Source of the DNA: a virus
DNA: 53,366 bases
Virus record (IMG/VR): IMGVR_UViG_3300025582_000056
Coordinates: 1-53,366 of that record
Reading direction: 5' to 3' (one strand)
The notes beneath the pieces are model-generated. The model was not told the origin of the DNA and ran no database searches. It saw only the letters and a program-made list of their open reading frames with translations. Shown here one piece after another: positions 1-9,886 of this stretch. Made by a program: the position numbers and the translations under genes. Positions within the stretch are counted from its first letter, which is position 1; each line of letters opens with the position of its first letter.

Positions 1-188
1 GGCACACGACCACACAACGTGTTGATGACCAGAGCTAAAATATGTTGTCCGGGGGAAACTTTCCATTGTTTCGGATCCCAAGTCACAGCGTGGTTAATGT
101 ACTCGACCAGTTTAATTTCGTTGCATAAAGAAAGTATGAGTCCCGTTGCTCCGGAACGAAATGTTTTAATAAGTGGTGCTTCTGCCAT
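1..188 (-). CDS. IS1634-type transposase, N-terminal part (cut by window edge)
   Basis: The leftward frame starts at ATG 188 and runs off the left edge, giving about 62 residues. It contains SPGQHILALVIN followed by a short C-G-R stretch. This matches the N-terminal DUF4277 region of IS1634 (IS4-superfamily) DDE transposases, where a similar SPG-(Q)-LALVLN-L-G pattern is usual. The product would move the insertion sequence by DNA cleavage and strand transfer. A G-rich stretch precedes the start. The catalytic domain lies outside the window, so intactness is unknown. The identification rests on a short N-terminal match. The 254 bases to the next gene are AT-rich and show nothing I can name. 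Confidence 0.6.
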   Translation of the reverse strand, partial: MAEAPLIKTFRSGATGLILSLCNEIKLVEYINHAVTWDPKQWKVSPGQHILALVINTLCGRV

Positions 189-442
189 CTGAAATACCCC
201 CAGCCAAATAATTGCTGAGTTTAGATTACCAGATCGGTCGAGCAAAGTCCAGCATTATCGTTTTTAAACAGTTTCATAAATAATATTTTCCATTTTCTTC
301 ATGCTTAAAATGGGATTAATAATATGTTTTGACGTCTTTATGATATGCAAGCAAAACACCAATACTCTTGACGGCATGTTTTGATTATATCAATAATCCA
401 GCCCTTTTGGATCGCAGCTATATAGCTTGATCAAAATCAACA

Positions 443-2599
443 TCATGTTATTTCATGAGCTACAAAATCATCGAGCTGACTCATATAACATTGCGGAATC
501 TGCAAGTACTTACGAGGATCAAGTTGAAATACATAGTCATTTTCAATATGATTCGATTCGTTTAGGAATTTTCCTAAGGCTGGATATTTCCTTCTTAGTT
601 TCGTCAATAATTTTTTACGCTCAAACAACAATCTTGCTATCAGCATCTTTTCATACGGTTCAGAGGTTTTATAGCATTGTAATAATTTCGGATCTTCAAG
701 ATTATCAATATAATCGCTATATGTAAAACCTCCTATATACTCAGCGATATCACTGCAACCAGAATCAATCACGGGCTGTTCCAATTTTTGGCCATCAGTA
801 TATGTAGGGGTATCTCGGCCATGAATAATATTGGATAGTACATGATATGTCGAAGAATTATCATAGTCTTGGTATGTCAGTTCAATGTACTTACGCAAAT
901 TCACAATACGAGTAACGTCTGTTTCATTATTATCTTTAGCAATACCGAATGTTAACTCGACAACATTTTTTAAATCATCTGCAATAATTTCTCTCTCCGA
1001 AACAACGCCATCTCCGTTTTCTATGAACATTACGTAAACATTAGTTGTTAGCCCATAACGCCTAAAGAAATCCCCTTTAACAAAGTCGATTAAAGGCTGA
1101 GTATCATGGGTAAGCATGAGCACAGTCTTGTCTTTTAAGCTGTCTTTCTGATTATCAAATAACCTCCGGATTATCGCAAATTTTTTATTTTCATCAAATG
1201 CTGATATTGGATCGTCAAGTACGATTAAATCTGCGTTATCACTAATTGCTTGAAACATGAACATTACAAGCGAAAAGGCATTTCTTTCACCCCAGCTCAA
1301 ATGATTTGCTGGATTTGACACAGTATGCGTAGCAACACCAACAGGAATCAAGTAAGTCTTAGCCTTTCCATTTCCATCAGGTTCTATATGAAACTCATAC
1401 GGAAATCCTGCCAAAGAAAGGAACTGGTTGATGTCGTCTTTTCTGCCATCAATAAGTTTACCTAACTTAACATCATATTTTTTGAATAGCCCTTTTAGAT
1501 TTTGCGCTTGTTCTTGCAACTTTTCAATTTTATCGTTAATTTCAGAAACCATAGTCTTCATAAATTCTGTACAATAAAATCTTTTAAGCAGGCCCTCTTC
1601 AATATGCATTTCATTAAGTCGCTGTTCAATATTATCTATTTGTTCTCTCGTCACATTCATTGGTTTAAAACCAAGGATAGTATTAATTTGTGTATTTAGA
1701 TAATCTGTTTCAACCGCTAACTGAGTGATTTCTGTAGTTAATGCATTTGCTTTACTACTATCGCCCATATAACGTTCCAATGTCTGAAGTTCTTCTGCTT
1801 CAATGCAATTATTTTCAACCGCTTTCTTTAGGTACTCCAAAACGGCAGAGGCCGTACTAATAGCTGAGTTCTTAAATACTGTTCCAATCACTGAATTCTG
1901 CGCGTTTATTTTAGGCATTTCCATTCCTGAAACACAAAATGGGCAAGCATCTCCATGCATATGATCTATTCCATCACGTCTCCATTTCGCCCATCCCGTT
2001 ACCTTTGAAAAATCTTCTTGACCATAATAACTTTGATATGGTTTAAGTTCTTCATGTTTTTCAAATCCATATCCATTCCCTTTTAAAAATTCCCCCATTC
2101 CGCCCGATTTTGCTACTTTTCCATTATTAAATTTCACCGAGGAGAACAGTTGCGGAAGAAGTAGCCGTACCTGTTCTAGTTCTGGTGACTGTTGGAACGC
2201 ACCCTGCAATTCTTTAAGCATCTCTTCAGTCTCAGTTTCTAATTGTTCACATTCTGGTGATTGGAGAAAAACCTTGAATGAATTGTCAAAGAATCCATCG
2301 CCACGGAATAAGTATTTGTTAGCATATTTCTCGTCAAACACCCGTATTTTTGTAAAAGGCATGTCCAGAACATCCGGGCACTGATCAGGCTGATCCTTGT
2401 CTGCACCATATGGCAACAATACATCAAACATTGCCCTATCATTATCTGCTTTTGCACGAATAGCCATGCTAATTGTACTTTTTCCTGTTCCGTTAATTCC
2501 ATATTTAATGTTCAGGCAGTTATTTTTAATCTTAATGTCTGCATTACGAATACAATTACAGTTCCGTATTTTAATCATATTGCAAGCCGTTTCATCCAT
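443..2599 (-). CDS. RloC/PrrC-like AAA ATPase (AAA_13), probable defence nuclease
   Basis: SMC/ABC-type ATPase of about 718 residues. Walker A is GINGTGKST near residue 40. A long coiled coil in the middle carries one CPFC pair, resembling the zinc hook of RloC. An ABC-signature-like SWGERNAF and a Walker B/D-loop LIVLDDPISAFD follow. The C-terminal region (NHIENDYVFQLDPRKY) is typical of the AAA_13 family. In known relatives (PrrC, RloC) the C-terminal domain cuts tRNA anticodons when a linked restriction enzyme is attacked; a nuclease here is inferred from family and context. I chose ATG 2599 because GGAGG lies 5 nt upstream; an ATG at 2614 is in frame but poorly placed. It is the last gene of a leftward defence cluster, about 210 bases after res. 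Confidence 0.65.
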   Translation of the reverse strand: MDETACNMIKIRNCNCIRNADIKIKNNCLNIKYGINGTGKSTISMAIRAKADNDRAMFDVLLPYGADKDQPDQCPDVLDMPFTKIRVFDEKYANKYLFRGDGFFDNSFKVFLQSPECEQLETETEEMLKELQGAFQQSPELEQVRLLLPQLFSSVKFNNGKVAKSGGMGEFLKGNGYGFEKHEELKPYQSYYGQEDFSKVTGWAKWRRDGIDHMHGDACPFCVSGMEMPKINAQNSVIGTVFKNSAISTASAVLEYLKKAVENNCIEAEELQTLERYMGDSSKANALTTEITQLAVETDYLNTQINTILGFKPMNVTREQIDNIEQRLNEMHIEEGLLKRFYCTEFMKTMVSEINDKIEKLQEQAQNLKGLFKKYDVKLGKLIDGRKDDINQFLSLAGFPYEFHIEPDGNGKAKTYLIPVGVATHTVSNPANHLSWGERNAFSLVMFMFQAISDNADLIVLDDPISAFDENKKFAIIRRLFDNQKDSLKDKTVLMLTHDTQPLIDFVKGDFFRRYGLTTNVYVMFIENGDGVVSEREIIADDLKNVVELTFGIAKDNNETDVTRIVNLRKYIELTYQDYDNSSTYHVLSNIIHGRDTPTYTDGQKLEQPVIDSGCSDIAEYIGGFTYSDYIDNLEDPKLLQCYKTSEPYEKMLIARLLFERKKLLTKLRRKYPALGKFLNESNHIENDYVFQLDPRKYLQIPQCYMSQLDDFVAHEIT

Positions 2600-2813
2600 A
2601 ACATCCTCCATCATTAGTTACAGTCCAAGATTTTGTGTGATTTTCAGTTTTTGAAATTTGGTTTCGCATTATTGCAATTGCACGACTTTCCATTTATTTG
2701 CCATATTGTCTATTTTTCTATAAAACAACTTCACCAACATCAATAAGAAGATATCCTTACTTCTTCTGCTTACATGCATCTTTTAAAGAATATTTACGTC
2801 CCATAAATATGTG

Positions 2814-5345
2814 TTATTCATCTTCCGAATCCTCTAATAGGATTTCAAGATGGCTGCGGAACTTCGATTCAAATATTCTACCATCCTTTACATTATCGGC
2901 AAAAGTATTATAATCTACCGGACTTAAGAACGTAAAATAATACCTCTCTGGTTTCCCGTGTTTTTCAAGTTCTGCATTCAATAGTTCAAAATGCCTTTTC
3001 GCTGCCCTATTTTTCGCCCTATTTTCGAGGTTATCATCATTGTCTGACTTAATTTCGACGACAATAATACTATCGTCTTTTTTGATAAAAAAGTCTGGAT
3101 TAAAAGCTTTAAACTTGCTTCCCTTATTCTTTTGATAATCGATACTGTAAAACCCTTTATCTCTTGATTTAATCCATGCATCAATATGTTGTGCAAAGTC
3201 GTTGCTGGTCATAAGCTCTACAAATCTCTTCTCTGGTTCAAGGGTAGCAAAGACTACATTAACCGGTGTTTTAAAATTATACCTGTTAATTTCGTTATCT
3301 TGGCGCTTTTTTAATTCTTGACGCACTGCGTTAAATATTACCAGTTCATCCTCTTCGATCTCACTTTTATAATTATCAGAGAAAAATAACGAAACATCTC
3401 TAATAAGAGTCCCATATCTTGACATTTCTGCTCTCATATTTATCGTATTAAATGGTATCAGAACATCTACCGCCTTTTCCAATACAGGAGTAGACGGCTT
3501 TCTTCTAAGTAATCCATTAAAACGGCCATATATTTTATCTGCATTTTCTAAGGTAAGAAACGAACCATCCTCCCCTATATCTCTCATTGATTTCTCAATG
3601 AATGTTCTAATGTCTTGAATAGATGGCAGCTTCTCCTGCTCGTATTCACCACTGGGGAAGATCAACTTTGCTTCCAATGCACGACCTTTAAAACTCTCAA
3701 TAATTTTATTGATGACTTCGTCAATAGAAATCAATTCTTTTTTAATAATTGTCGATTTTAAATGAAGATGTCCTTTTATGTCTTCATAAATTGTTTTCTT
3801 GGGTTCCTTTCCGCTTTGAGAGACCAGTTTAATACCATTTATTAGGTTAAATACTTCTTGAGTCTTTGAATCTTTTTTTTCAATGGTACGCTCTTTCTTT
3901 GTGTAATTAATTGTATATACTTCAAAGTTATATTTATTTTTTTCAGTTGAGTTTACAATTTTACTGGAGACTGTCATTTCTTTCTCCAACACTTCATCCA
4001 CCAAAGACTGTATACTTTTACTCCAGCTAGCATGATTAAAAACCCTAACCTTTGGTTGGCCACTTGTGTTTTCTGGTATTCTAAGGCCTCTACCTAATAC
4101 TTGCGCTATTAGCAACTTTGAATTAAAAGCCCTGTCTTCCCAAGGAACTATTTGAAAAACATTCTTTACATCCCAACCTTCGGTTAACATAGATACAGAA
4201 ACTACCCACTCTGCTGGATTGCTCTTATCATCAACCGTTTTTAAGGCAATAACATTCTTTTTATGTTTAGGTGCCGACGTTACGACAAGAACTTTATCTT
4301 CAAATTCATCTCGTCGTATACCTTCCTTTTTTTCGATAAAATCTAAAAAATCTTCATATAGGTATCCTGCTGACTTTATATCCTTTGTAACCATTATTGT
4401 TAAAGGCTTAATATCACCATATTTCTTTTGAAATTCTTTATGATTATCATATATTTTTTGAAACTTTTCATATGGATCTCCACTTTCGTCTTCTGCCACA
4501 TATTCGACCAGTTTTACAAAACTTCTTTCCATAGCTTCCCTAAGAGAAAAACGATATATGACATCAGGGAAATACTCATTTTCTATATAGGCTGTTCCAG
4601 TAAAGCCAAGTAAATATTTGAATTGGAAATCTTCACTCATCAAAAAAGTTTTCCACTTTCGAATATCGTTCTCTCCACTGGAATTATATACATGATGCAC
4701 TTCATCACTTAAAACTAATGTTTTTTCTCCACGCCCTTTAAGACTGTCTATTATGGATGAGCCTGTCCCGTCGTAAACAGCGTGAATATTCTCTACACAA
4801 ATATCTCCATCTTTTATGGTGCTGTTGGCATCTATTATTCTAGGATTTTTGAAAAACGTCGTTTCAGGTATACTTGCTTTTAATCTTGCATCACTAGTTT
4901 TTTCTTTAAATTTTCCCATTAAACCAGACTCAATTGTTAGAGACGGGCACAAAACCAAAACCTTTGTTATCAGACCCAGGGACAACATGATTTGTGCTAT
5001 GCCATAAATAACATAGCTTTTACCCGTAGCGGTTGCCAGATCAATAACACCCGAAAGTTTACCTTTTAATGGGATATGTTGAATGAAATCATACTCTGTA
5101 CGATAAAGTCTTTGTAAATCCTGATTATTCTTATAATTTTCTCTTGCCAACTGATCAATATTCGAATATTCGCCCGAGGCCAAGTATATAATTGCTGTCT
5201 TTATGGCCTCTTTCTGGTAATCGCGATTTCCGCAAAGAATATCCAGATAATCTTCCCATTCATATAGATTTAGCTTTTTTAAATCATAACTACTTCTAAC
5301 CTTAAGAGTAAGATCTGAAGCATTGCTTCTAATAACGCCTTCCAT
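2814..5345 (-). CDS. res: Type III restriction enzyme Res subunit
   Basis: 843-residue superfamily 2 helicase-nuclease, the DNA-translocating and cutting subunit of a type III system. Seen: Walker A ATATGKS (about residue 105), DEVH Walker B in LSDEVHHVY, motif III FTGTAY, and motif VI QVLGRGLRIP. A C-terminal PD-(D/E)XK-like nuclease is suggested by NPDFF followed by IIVVEIKSD. The stop codon of mod (TAG) is followed directly by the ATG of res with no spacer, so the two are translationally coupled and probably one mRNA. The product should assemble with Mod and cleave DNA beside unmodified, inversely oriented sites. Length and motif order look complete. Confidence 0.9.
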   Translation of the reverse strand: MEGVIRSNASDLTLKVRSSYDLKKLNLYEWEDYLDILCGNRDYQKEAIKTAIIYLASGEYSNIDQLARENYKNNQDLQRLYRTEYDFIQHIPLKGKLSGVIDLATATGKSYVIYGIAQIMLSLGLITKVLVLCPSLTIESGLMGKFKEKTSDARLKASIPETTFFKNPRIIDANSTIKDGDICVENIHAVYDGTGSSIIDSLKGRGEKTLVLSDEVHHVYNSSGENDIRKWKTFLMSEDFQFKYLLGFTGTAYIENEYFPDVIYRFSLREAMERSFVKLVEYVAEDESGDPYEKFQKIYDNHKEFQKKYGDIKPLTIMVTKDIKSAGYLYEDFLDFIEKKEGIRRDEFEDKVLVVTSAPKHKKNVIALKTVDDKSNPAEWVVSVSMLTEGWDVKNVFQIVPWEDRAFNSKLLIAQVLGRGLRIPENTSGQPKVRVFNHASWSKSIQSLVDEVLEKEMTVSSKIVNSTEKNKYNFEVYTINYTKKERTIEKKDSKTQEVFNLINGIKLVSQSGKEPKKTIYEDIKGHLHLKSTIIKKELISIDEVINKIIESFKGRALEAKLIFPSGEYEQEKLPSIQDIRTFIEKSMRDIGEDGSFLTLENADKIYGRFNGLLRRKPSTPVLEKAVDVLIPFNTINMRAEMSRYGTLIRDVSLFFSDNYKSEIEEDELVIFNAVRQELKKRQDNEINRYNFKTPVNVVFATLEPEKRFVELMTSNDFAQHIDAWIKSRDKGFYSIDYQKNKGSKFKAFNPDFFIKKDDSIIVVEIKSDNDDNLENRAKNRAAKRHFELLNAELEKHGKPERYYFTFLSPVDYNTFADNVKDGRIFESKFRSHLEILLEDSEDE

Positions 5346-7451
5346 CTACTCCACCCCCACAGAAAACTCTTCTTTAAACTCATTCCCATATATGTCGATA
5401 TATATTGCAAAAACCTTCTTGCCCGGATTTTTTACAGGAACATTGATAATGTTGGCATTTTTCAGTTCTTTTCTAACATCATCAGAAATATCTTTATGTG
5501 TTGTTGCCTTTTTTTTACTTATGGATATTAAATCTTTAGCAAAATAATAATCCTTCATGATAAAATCTCTACTATAATCGTTGTCGATGAGCACCATGGA
5601 CAAACTCTCAAAGTTTTTTATTTCTTTTCCCATCTCATCCATACTATAGTCAGACATAAATTTTTTCATAGTTATATAGTAATTCCCATCAATATCGGTC
5701 AATGTTGTTTCAACCTCTGGTTGTCTAATAAAATGAAACCCTACCGCCTCATCTAAATCGTTAACCTGACCCTGGCTCTGAGGTTGTCTGATTTTTTTAA
5801 AATTTTGATTATGTAATTCTTTGATTACTTGATAAGGTATCTTCAAAAAATAATACCTTATACTTTCAATTTCATAATAATCATTTACGAAAGCCACACT
5901 ATTGGCAGGCGCAACAATATAAAAGCGGTTTTTAATCCGCTCGCCTATGTTTGTATGAAGATCATGTAGATATTCTGAATCAACATCTGCATTACGCATC
6001 TTTTCATCCCAATAAGGATAAATTTTAACGAAATAGCCCCTTTTTTCTCCATCTATTGATACACCATTGATATTGTCTTTATCTATATCCTCAATGTCAA
6101 ATAGATTTTTCACAAAAGACTTATATTTATCTTCCTTTAAGGAAAATACCTTTCCTAAGTCATATAAACCTGCAGTTACTACAGAAAATGCTTTTGCATT
6201 TTGTTTATATTCTTTCTTAGGGTTGACCACATCCTTGCTCTTTGATATTTCCAGCAATCTTTTTTGTATAGTGTACATTGATAATTTTCCAATGTCACAC
6301 CCGATCCATCTGCGGTTTAATTTTTCAGCTACAGCTAATGTTGTTCCCGACCCAGCAAAACAGTCCATTACTAGATCGCCCTCTTGTGTACAGCTTTCAA
6401 TAACTCGTTTTAGCAATTCTTCAGCATTTTCTGTTGGATAGTTATTCGAAAATGCATACCCCTTGATGTCTGTCCAGTTATTGTCAATGGGAATAGCGTC
6501 TGTTTGTAAATACTCCGGGCGAGCATCAATTTTTTTGCCCTCTAAATCATAATAGGGAATATTTGGGTTTAAACGCAGCCTTCCTTCCTTTTCAAGCACG
6601 TCAATCTTCTTTTGAGTATATGTAAAATGCCTTCCTCGCCTCGGTAAATATAGCTTTCCAAAAAAGACTCGCTCAGGAGGATTCCTTAAACCAGGTGACG
6701 TTAAATCATCCCAAATTGGTTCTTTTTCTATACCACAGAAATTGCATTTCCGAGGCATTTCGGGATTATTAAAATAGAAATTGGCCGATTTTGAGTAGAA
6801 GAAAATTGTTTCCGTGCTAACATTAAATCTTGTAAGGTTTCGCAGAGACCGTTTTACCCTATTAATAACAATTTCGTTTCTAATATTATTCTTGCCGAAG
6901 ACTTCATCCATAATAATTTTAATGTAATGACCAAAATGATAGTCCAAACGAACAAAGATTACTCCATCATCAGCCATTACTTCTCGCAATAATATTAGTC
7001 TCCGCCGGAGAAACTCTACAAGATCTGCACCTTTTCGCTTAGCGCTATATGCACTTTGACCTTTGTTACCATCATAATTATCTCCCGTACCAAACGGGGG
7101 ATCTATATACACAAGTTTTATTTTCCCTTTGATATTTTTTGCAATAATCGGATCTTTATCATAATATATGGTTTTTAATACTTGAAGATTATCTCCAAAT
7201 ATCAATAGATTTTTCCAATCTTCATTTATTGAAGGATGTTCATCTCCATTGTAGGTTTTTTCAATTTGTAAAGGTACGTTAGCAATTTCATCGGTATCTG
7301 ATAATATATCTTCTTTACGCATTTTTCCTGCATAAGCAAGTTCATATTCCTTTTGGGTAGTAGGAAATAAAGCGTATTTGTATTCAGCAGGTATACTCTG
7401 ACCATCCTTTAAACACTTAATTATATAATCAATATCATATTGGTTTAGCAT
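5346..7451 (-). CDS. mod: Type III DNA methyltransferase Mod subunit
   Basis: Adenine-N6 methyltransferase of about 701 residues that recognises and methylates the target site. The catalytic motif IV appears as VYIDPPFGTG before the SAM-binding FxGxG motif (DCFAGSGTTLAVAEKL), the beta-class order normal for type III Mod. A KCNFCG segment lies in the central target-recognition region. ATG 7451 is preferred because GGAGGAG lies a few bases upstream; an in-frame ATG at 7466 overlaps that ribosome site. It is the first gene of the mod-res pair, with a roughly 400-base AT-rich leader upstream. The recognition sequence cannot be read from the protein. Confidence 0.9.
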   Translation of the reverse strand: MLNQYDIDYIIKCLKDGQSIPAEYKYALFPTTQKEYELAYAGKMRKEDILSDTDEIANVPLQIEKTYNGDEHPSINEDWKNLLIFGDNLQVLKTIYYDKDPIIAKNIKGKIKLVYIDPPFGTGDNYDGNKGQSAYSAKRKGADLVEFLRRRLILLREVMADDGVIFVRLDYHFGHYIKIIMDEVFGKNNIRNEIVINRVKRSLRNLTRFNVSTETIFFYSKSANFYFNNPEMPRKCNFCGIEKEPIWDDLTSPGLRNPPERVFFGKLYLPRRGRHFTYTQKKIDVLEKEGRLRLNPNIPYYDLEGKKIDARPEYLQTDAIPIDNNWTDIKGYAFSNNYPTENAEELLKRVIESCTQEGDLVMDCFAGSGTTLAVAEKLNRRWIGCDIGKLSMYTIQKRLLEISKSKDVVNPKKEYKQNAKAFSVVTAGLYDLGKVFSLKEDKYKSFVKNLFDIEDIDKDNINGVSIDGEKRGYFVKIYPYWDEKMRNADVDSEYLHDLHTNIGERIKNRFYIVAPANSVAFVNDYYEIESIRYYFLKIPYQVIKELHNQNFKKIRQPQSQGQVNDLDEAVGFHFIRQPEVETTLTDIDGNYYITMKKFMSDYSMDEMGKEIKNFESLSMVLIDNDYSRDFIMKDYYFAKDLISISKKKATTHKDISDDVRKELKNANIINVPVKNPGKKVFAIYIDIYGNEFKEEFSVGVE

Positions 7452-7647
7452 GATAAACTCCTCCATGAATTAGTTTGTAACTGCTTCCTAGTTCTTTAAT
7501 AGCTATTCATCGGGCGTTAAGTCCATAATGTCAGCAGAAGTGCAATCCAAGCATGTACATATAAAAATAACAAATGCACAAAAAATATTTAGAAAGTATT
7601 ATTTGACTTAATTTTCTTGTCGTTTAATTTCTCCTTTTTCAGCACAA

Positions 7648-7713
7648 ATTCTGCTTTACCAACCTAATAAGTGTCTCGGAACACCTTGGTAATAATGGTT
7701 GATTCAGCAGAAT
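7648..7713. other. Nested inverted repeats in the mod upstream region
   Basis: Within the 419-base gene-free stretch 7452-7870 three inverted repeats are nested: ATTCTGCT (7648-7655) with AGCAGAAT (7706-7713); TTACCAA (7656-7662) with TTGGTAA (7686-7692); GTGT (7671-7674) with ACAC (7681-7684) around a 6-nt loop. Together they would fold into one branched hairpin, as RNA or cruciform. I cannot match it to a known riboswitch. It lies about 200-260 bases upstream of mod. It might be a structured leader, a small RNA or a miniature mobile element. Confidence 0.4.
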
Positions 7714-7824
7714 GTACCTTTTTAATTTATTACTCTCATATAAATCCTTACTCTTTTTTATATATTCCACACGCTCCACATTCTTCCTTCATTTTCTGCA
7801 AAAATAACTATTAAATACAAAAAC

Positions 7825-7850
7825 AGAGCGTTTATATTGAAACGCTCTAG
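7825..7850 (-). terminator. Rho-independent terminator after the amidoligase-like gene
   Basis: Perfect 9-bp stem AGAGCGTTT (7825-7833) with AAACGCTCT (7840-7848) and a 6-nt loop. Read leftward it is followed by a T-rich run. It sits about 20 bases past the stop of the gene at 7871-8797. Confidence 0.75.
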
Positions 7851-7870
7851 CCGTACTGCACATACGCCTT

Positions 7871-8797
7871 TTATTCCTTGTCCGTCTTTTTCAGCATTAA
7901 TTCTTGATATACATCTAAAGCTCTGTCCAGTTCCTGACTCGCCCTGATAACTTCCGGATCAGTATAAGCTTTACCCTCTTTGATCCTGACTAAATCTGCA
8001 CGTAACTTTTCAATTTTTATTACTATTTCAGACCCAGCCGTTCTGAAAGCCCCATCCCCAGTCAGTTTACTTAACAGAATCTTACGATCCATTTTGTATT
8101 CACTACCCACAAAACCCAGCCGAATCAGCCATACCCTTAGAGAGTATTTATCATTGCCGGTTACCTTTTGTTTTGTGGAGGAGAACTTCTGCAATTTGGC
8201 CTGCTCATTTATCTTCTGGCAAAGTGTGATAAATGCGATAACCTCATCACAATCAAGGGTGTCTGGTAAAAATCCAAAGCTGACGGTCTGATTTACTATA
8301 TCAAAAGTTAAATCTCCTGTGCCCTCAATTTTACCGGTTTCTCTCGCATTGTTTATAACACCAGTAAAATCCTCTGTAGTATCTATGGGTACGTCATTGA
8401 CTGCAAAAACAAAGTCGGCAGTGAGTATATCATCCTGCCGACCGAGTGATTTTTTTAATAAATTTTGTTTACTCCAAATTAGATTGACCACATTACGAAG
8501 GCTAGCCCCGTTATGACCATCCATTGAGAAAGTTACCTTACTATCACCCTTTGCTAAAACTCTGGCGTTTTTTAAGGCATCCAGCACTTTTCGCAAGAGT
8601 TCAAGTTCTATTGTTGCCAATTCCGGTGTCGTTACTAAACAGTTTCGGTCAATCGTCCAGCTACCTACTTGATAACTGAAACTTGATGGTCCGGCATACT
8701 TGACCTGTTCACCGAGAGCCTCAGCAATAATCGCTGCTACCTGCTTTCGTCCAAGTCCAGTAACCCCGAATGAGTAAATGAAGGTGTCTTTTTTCAT
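7871..8797 (-). CDS. Amidoligase-like protein lacking catalytic residues ('virulence-related' family)
   Basis: 308-residue cytoplasmic protein of the family often labelled virulence-related in clostridial mobile elements; no function is established that I know of. By eye it is homologous over its length to the amidoligase at 40,368-41,291 and to the 247-residue protein at 42,110-42,853. Shared landmarks: an N-terminal VTGLGRKQVAA segment, VVNLIWSKQNLLKKSL in the middle, and a C-terminal YSLRVWLIRLGFVGSEYK block. The amidoligase residues G-x-E-x-E, H-V-H and E-L-R are replaced here by non-catalytic residues, so it is probably a pseudoenzyme. It has about 40 extra C-terminal residues with coiled-coil character. 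AAGGTAGGT precedes the start and a terminator follows the stop. It stands alone at the edge of the Patescibacteria-like block. Confidence 0.6.
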   Translation of the reverse strand: MKKDTFIYSFGVTGLGRKQVAAIIAEALGEQVKYAGPSSFSYQVGSWTIDRNCLVTTPELATIELELLRKVLDALKNARVLAKGDSKVTFSMDGHNGASLRNVVNLIWSKQNLLKKSLGRQDDILTADFVFAVNDVPIDTTEDFTGVINNARETGKIEGTGDLTFDIVNQTVSFGFLPDTLDCDEVIAFITLCQKINEQAKLQKFSSTKQKVTGNDKYSLRVWLIRLGFVGSEYKMDRKILLSKLTGDGAFRTAGSEIVIKIEKLRADLVRIKEGKAYTDPEVIRASQELDRALDVYQELMLKKTDKE

Positions 8798-9052
8798 GGC
8801 TTGTACCTACCTTTCCTTTTTGGTAGTGTACATTAACGCTCCGTACGGTCGGGAAGTCAAGCTGTTATTGTGTTTTTAATATTTCACATGATGCTTCTTG
8901 GTCATTCAAATTGATTAAACGTCATTACTACCACCTATTATGCATTTTGGAAACATACCAGAATATTATTCTCCCACTTGGTTTGTTACCCCAAACACAG
9001 TATTTACATTTATTCATAACCATGGTACTACTCATTGGCTAAACACTTATGC

Positions 9053-9064
9053 TATAATCAACTC
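9053..9064 (+). promoter_or_regulatory. Extended -10 promoter, probable leaderless start
   Basis: TATG-C-TATAAT (extended -10; TATAAT at 9053-9058) ends 6 bases before the ATG at 9065. Transcription would start at or next to the start codon, leaving no room for a ribosome site. The same geometry recurs before other genes of this block. Confidence 0.6.
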
Positions 9065-9598
9065 ATGAATTTTCGTCGTTTGAGTGGTTTTGCTCTTCCA
9101 ACTGTACTAATAGCATCTATGGTGATGCTAACTGTGCTATTAGCTGCTATCACCTCTACGGCTGCAATACGTGTGGCGTTGGTATCTCAATATTACAATC
9201 GACTTGCTCAAACTGCTGGCGATGCTGGTTCGGCCTATGCGAAAGCTTGTCTTACGGCTAATAATGGTGTACCAAGTTGGAGTGACTCTAAACCATTAAA
9301 ACCAGATACTAATTGTGCTGGTGATCCGCTAACTGATCCGCTAACGGGTTTACCAAGTTGTCCGGTCAGTCCAGCTACTGCTACTTGTCATGCAGTCCTA
9401 TTAGATAGTAATAGTAATATTTTTACCACATTTACAGTCGGTCTACCACAATTAGATTCTAACGGTTTAGCGGTTAATGTCGCGTCAGTTGGTTTAGCAA
9501 AGTTAATACGTTCATCCGATCTTGCCAATGGTGTTATTACTGCTTGGCGTCAATATTCTCAAAATAGTAATTTTACTATACAAATTATTAGCTTGTAG
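9065..9598 (+). CDS. Pilin-like protein with type IV class III-like N-terminus
   Basis: 177-residue protein starting with a short basic leader and then G-F-A-L-P-T-V-L and a roughly 22-residue hydrophobic helix, resembling PilX-type minor pilins or pseudopilins, though the usual E5 is not at its normal place. The mature part is rich in Ser, Thr, Asn and Ala and has at least four cysteines. The start at 9065 is chosen because the -10 box lies inside the longer frame that begins at TTG 9035. It would be inserted in the membrane and could join a type IV pilus; no pilus motor or peptidase gene is in the window. A decayed FGE fragment begins 3 bases past its stop. Confidence 0.6.
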   Translation: MNFRRLSGFALPTVLIASMVMLTVLLAAITSTAAIRVALVSQYYNRLAQTAGDAGSAYAKACLTANNGVPSWSDSKPLKPDTNCAGDPLTDPLTGLPSCPVSPATATCHAVLLDSNSNIFTTFTVGLPQLDSNGLAVNVASVGLAKLIRSSDLANGVITAWRQYSQNSNFTIQIISL

Positions 9599-9601
9599 TT
9601 G

Positions 9602-9883
9602 GTAACGCCTACGCTTCCTGGATTCAATGGCCAAGTGTCACAACTCATGGAGCTCTATTCCCCGACCCATTTCCTGGGACTACTGGCCTTCCTAATTCAA
9701 ATAGTTGGACTAGCACTAATGGTAATTGGGCAACTCCTTAGTAGCACCACTGACGGTGGAGTGCGTGCCTTTCGTCGTGGTGGCACTTGGTACGGTGGCG
9801 GCTATGCCGGGGTTCTGTCCCTGAATTTGGGCACTTTGCTCAGTGTTACGAGCCCGCTTCTCGGTTTCCGTGTCTCTCGGTGA
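9602..9883 (+). pseudogene. Decayed C-terminus of a second DGR-type target (FGE/C-lectin fold)
   Basis: One frame from 9602 reads WPSVTTHGALFPDP and then GTTGLPNSNSW before a stop near 9740. The neighbouring frame continues as STTDGGVRAFRRGGTWYGGG and ends GFRVSR at 9883. Both pieces align with the last ~90 residues of the DGR target at 24,720-25,985 (WTSITANGTLPINPSPTGTG ... GFLRGGLW ... GFRVSR). It is thus a single-frameshift remnant of a paralogous target lacking its N-terminal two thirds. The 13 bases at 9887-9899, three bases past the stop, are identical to those at the same place after the active target. It probably joined the pilin gene by deletion. Confidence 0.65.
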
Positions 9884-9886
9884 CAT

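Noticed and set aside
427-726. 99-residue + strand frame
   Set aside because: It lies antisense to the conserved C-terminus of the RloC-like gene, with no ribosome site.
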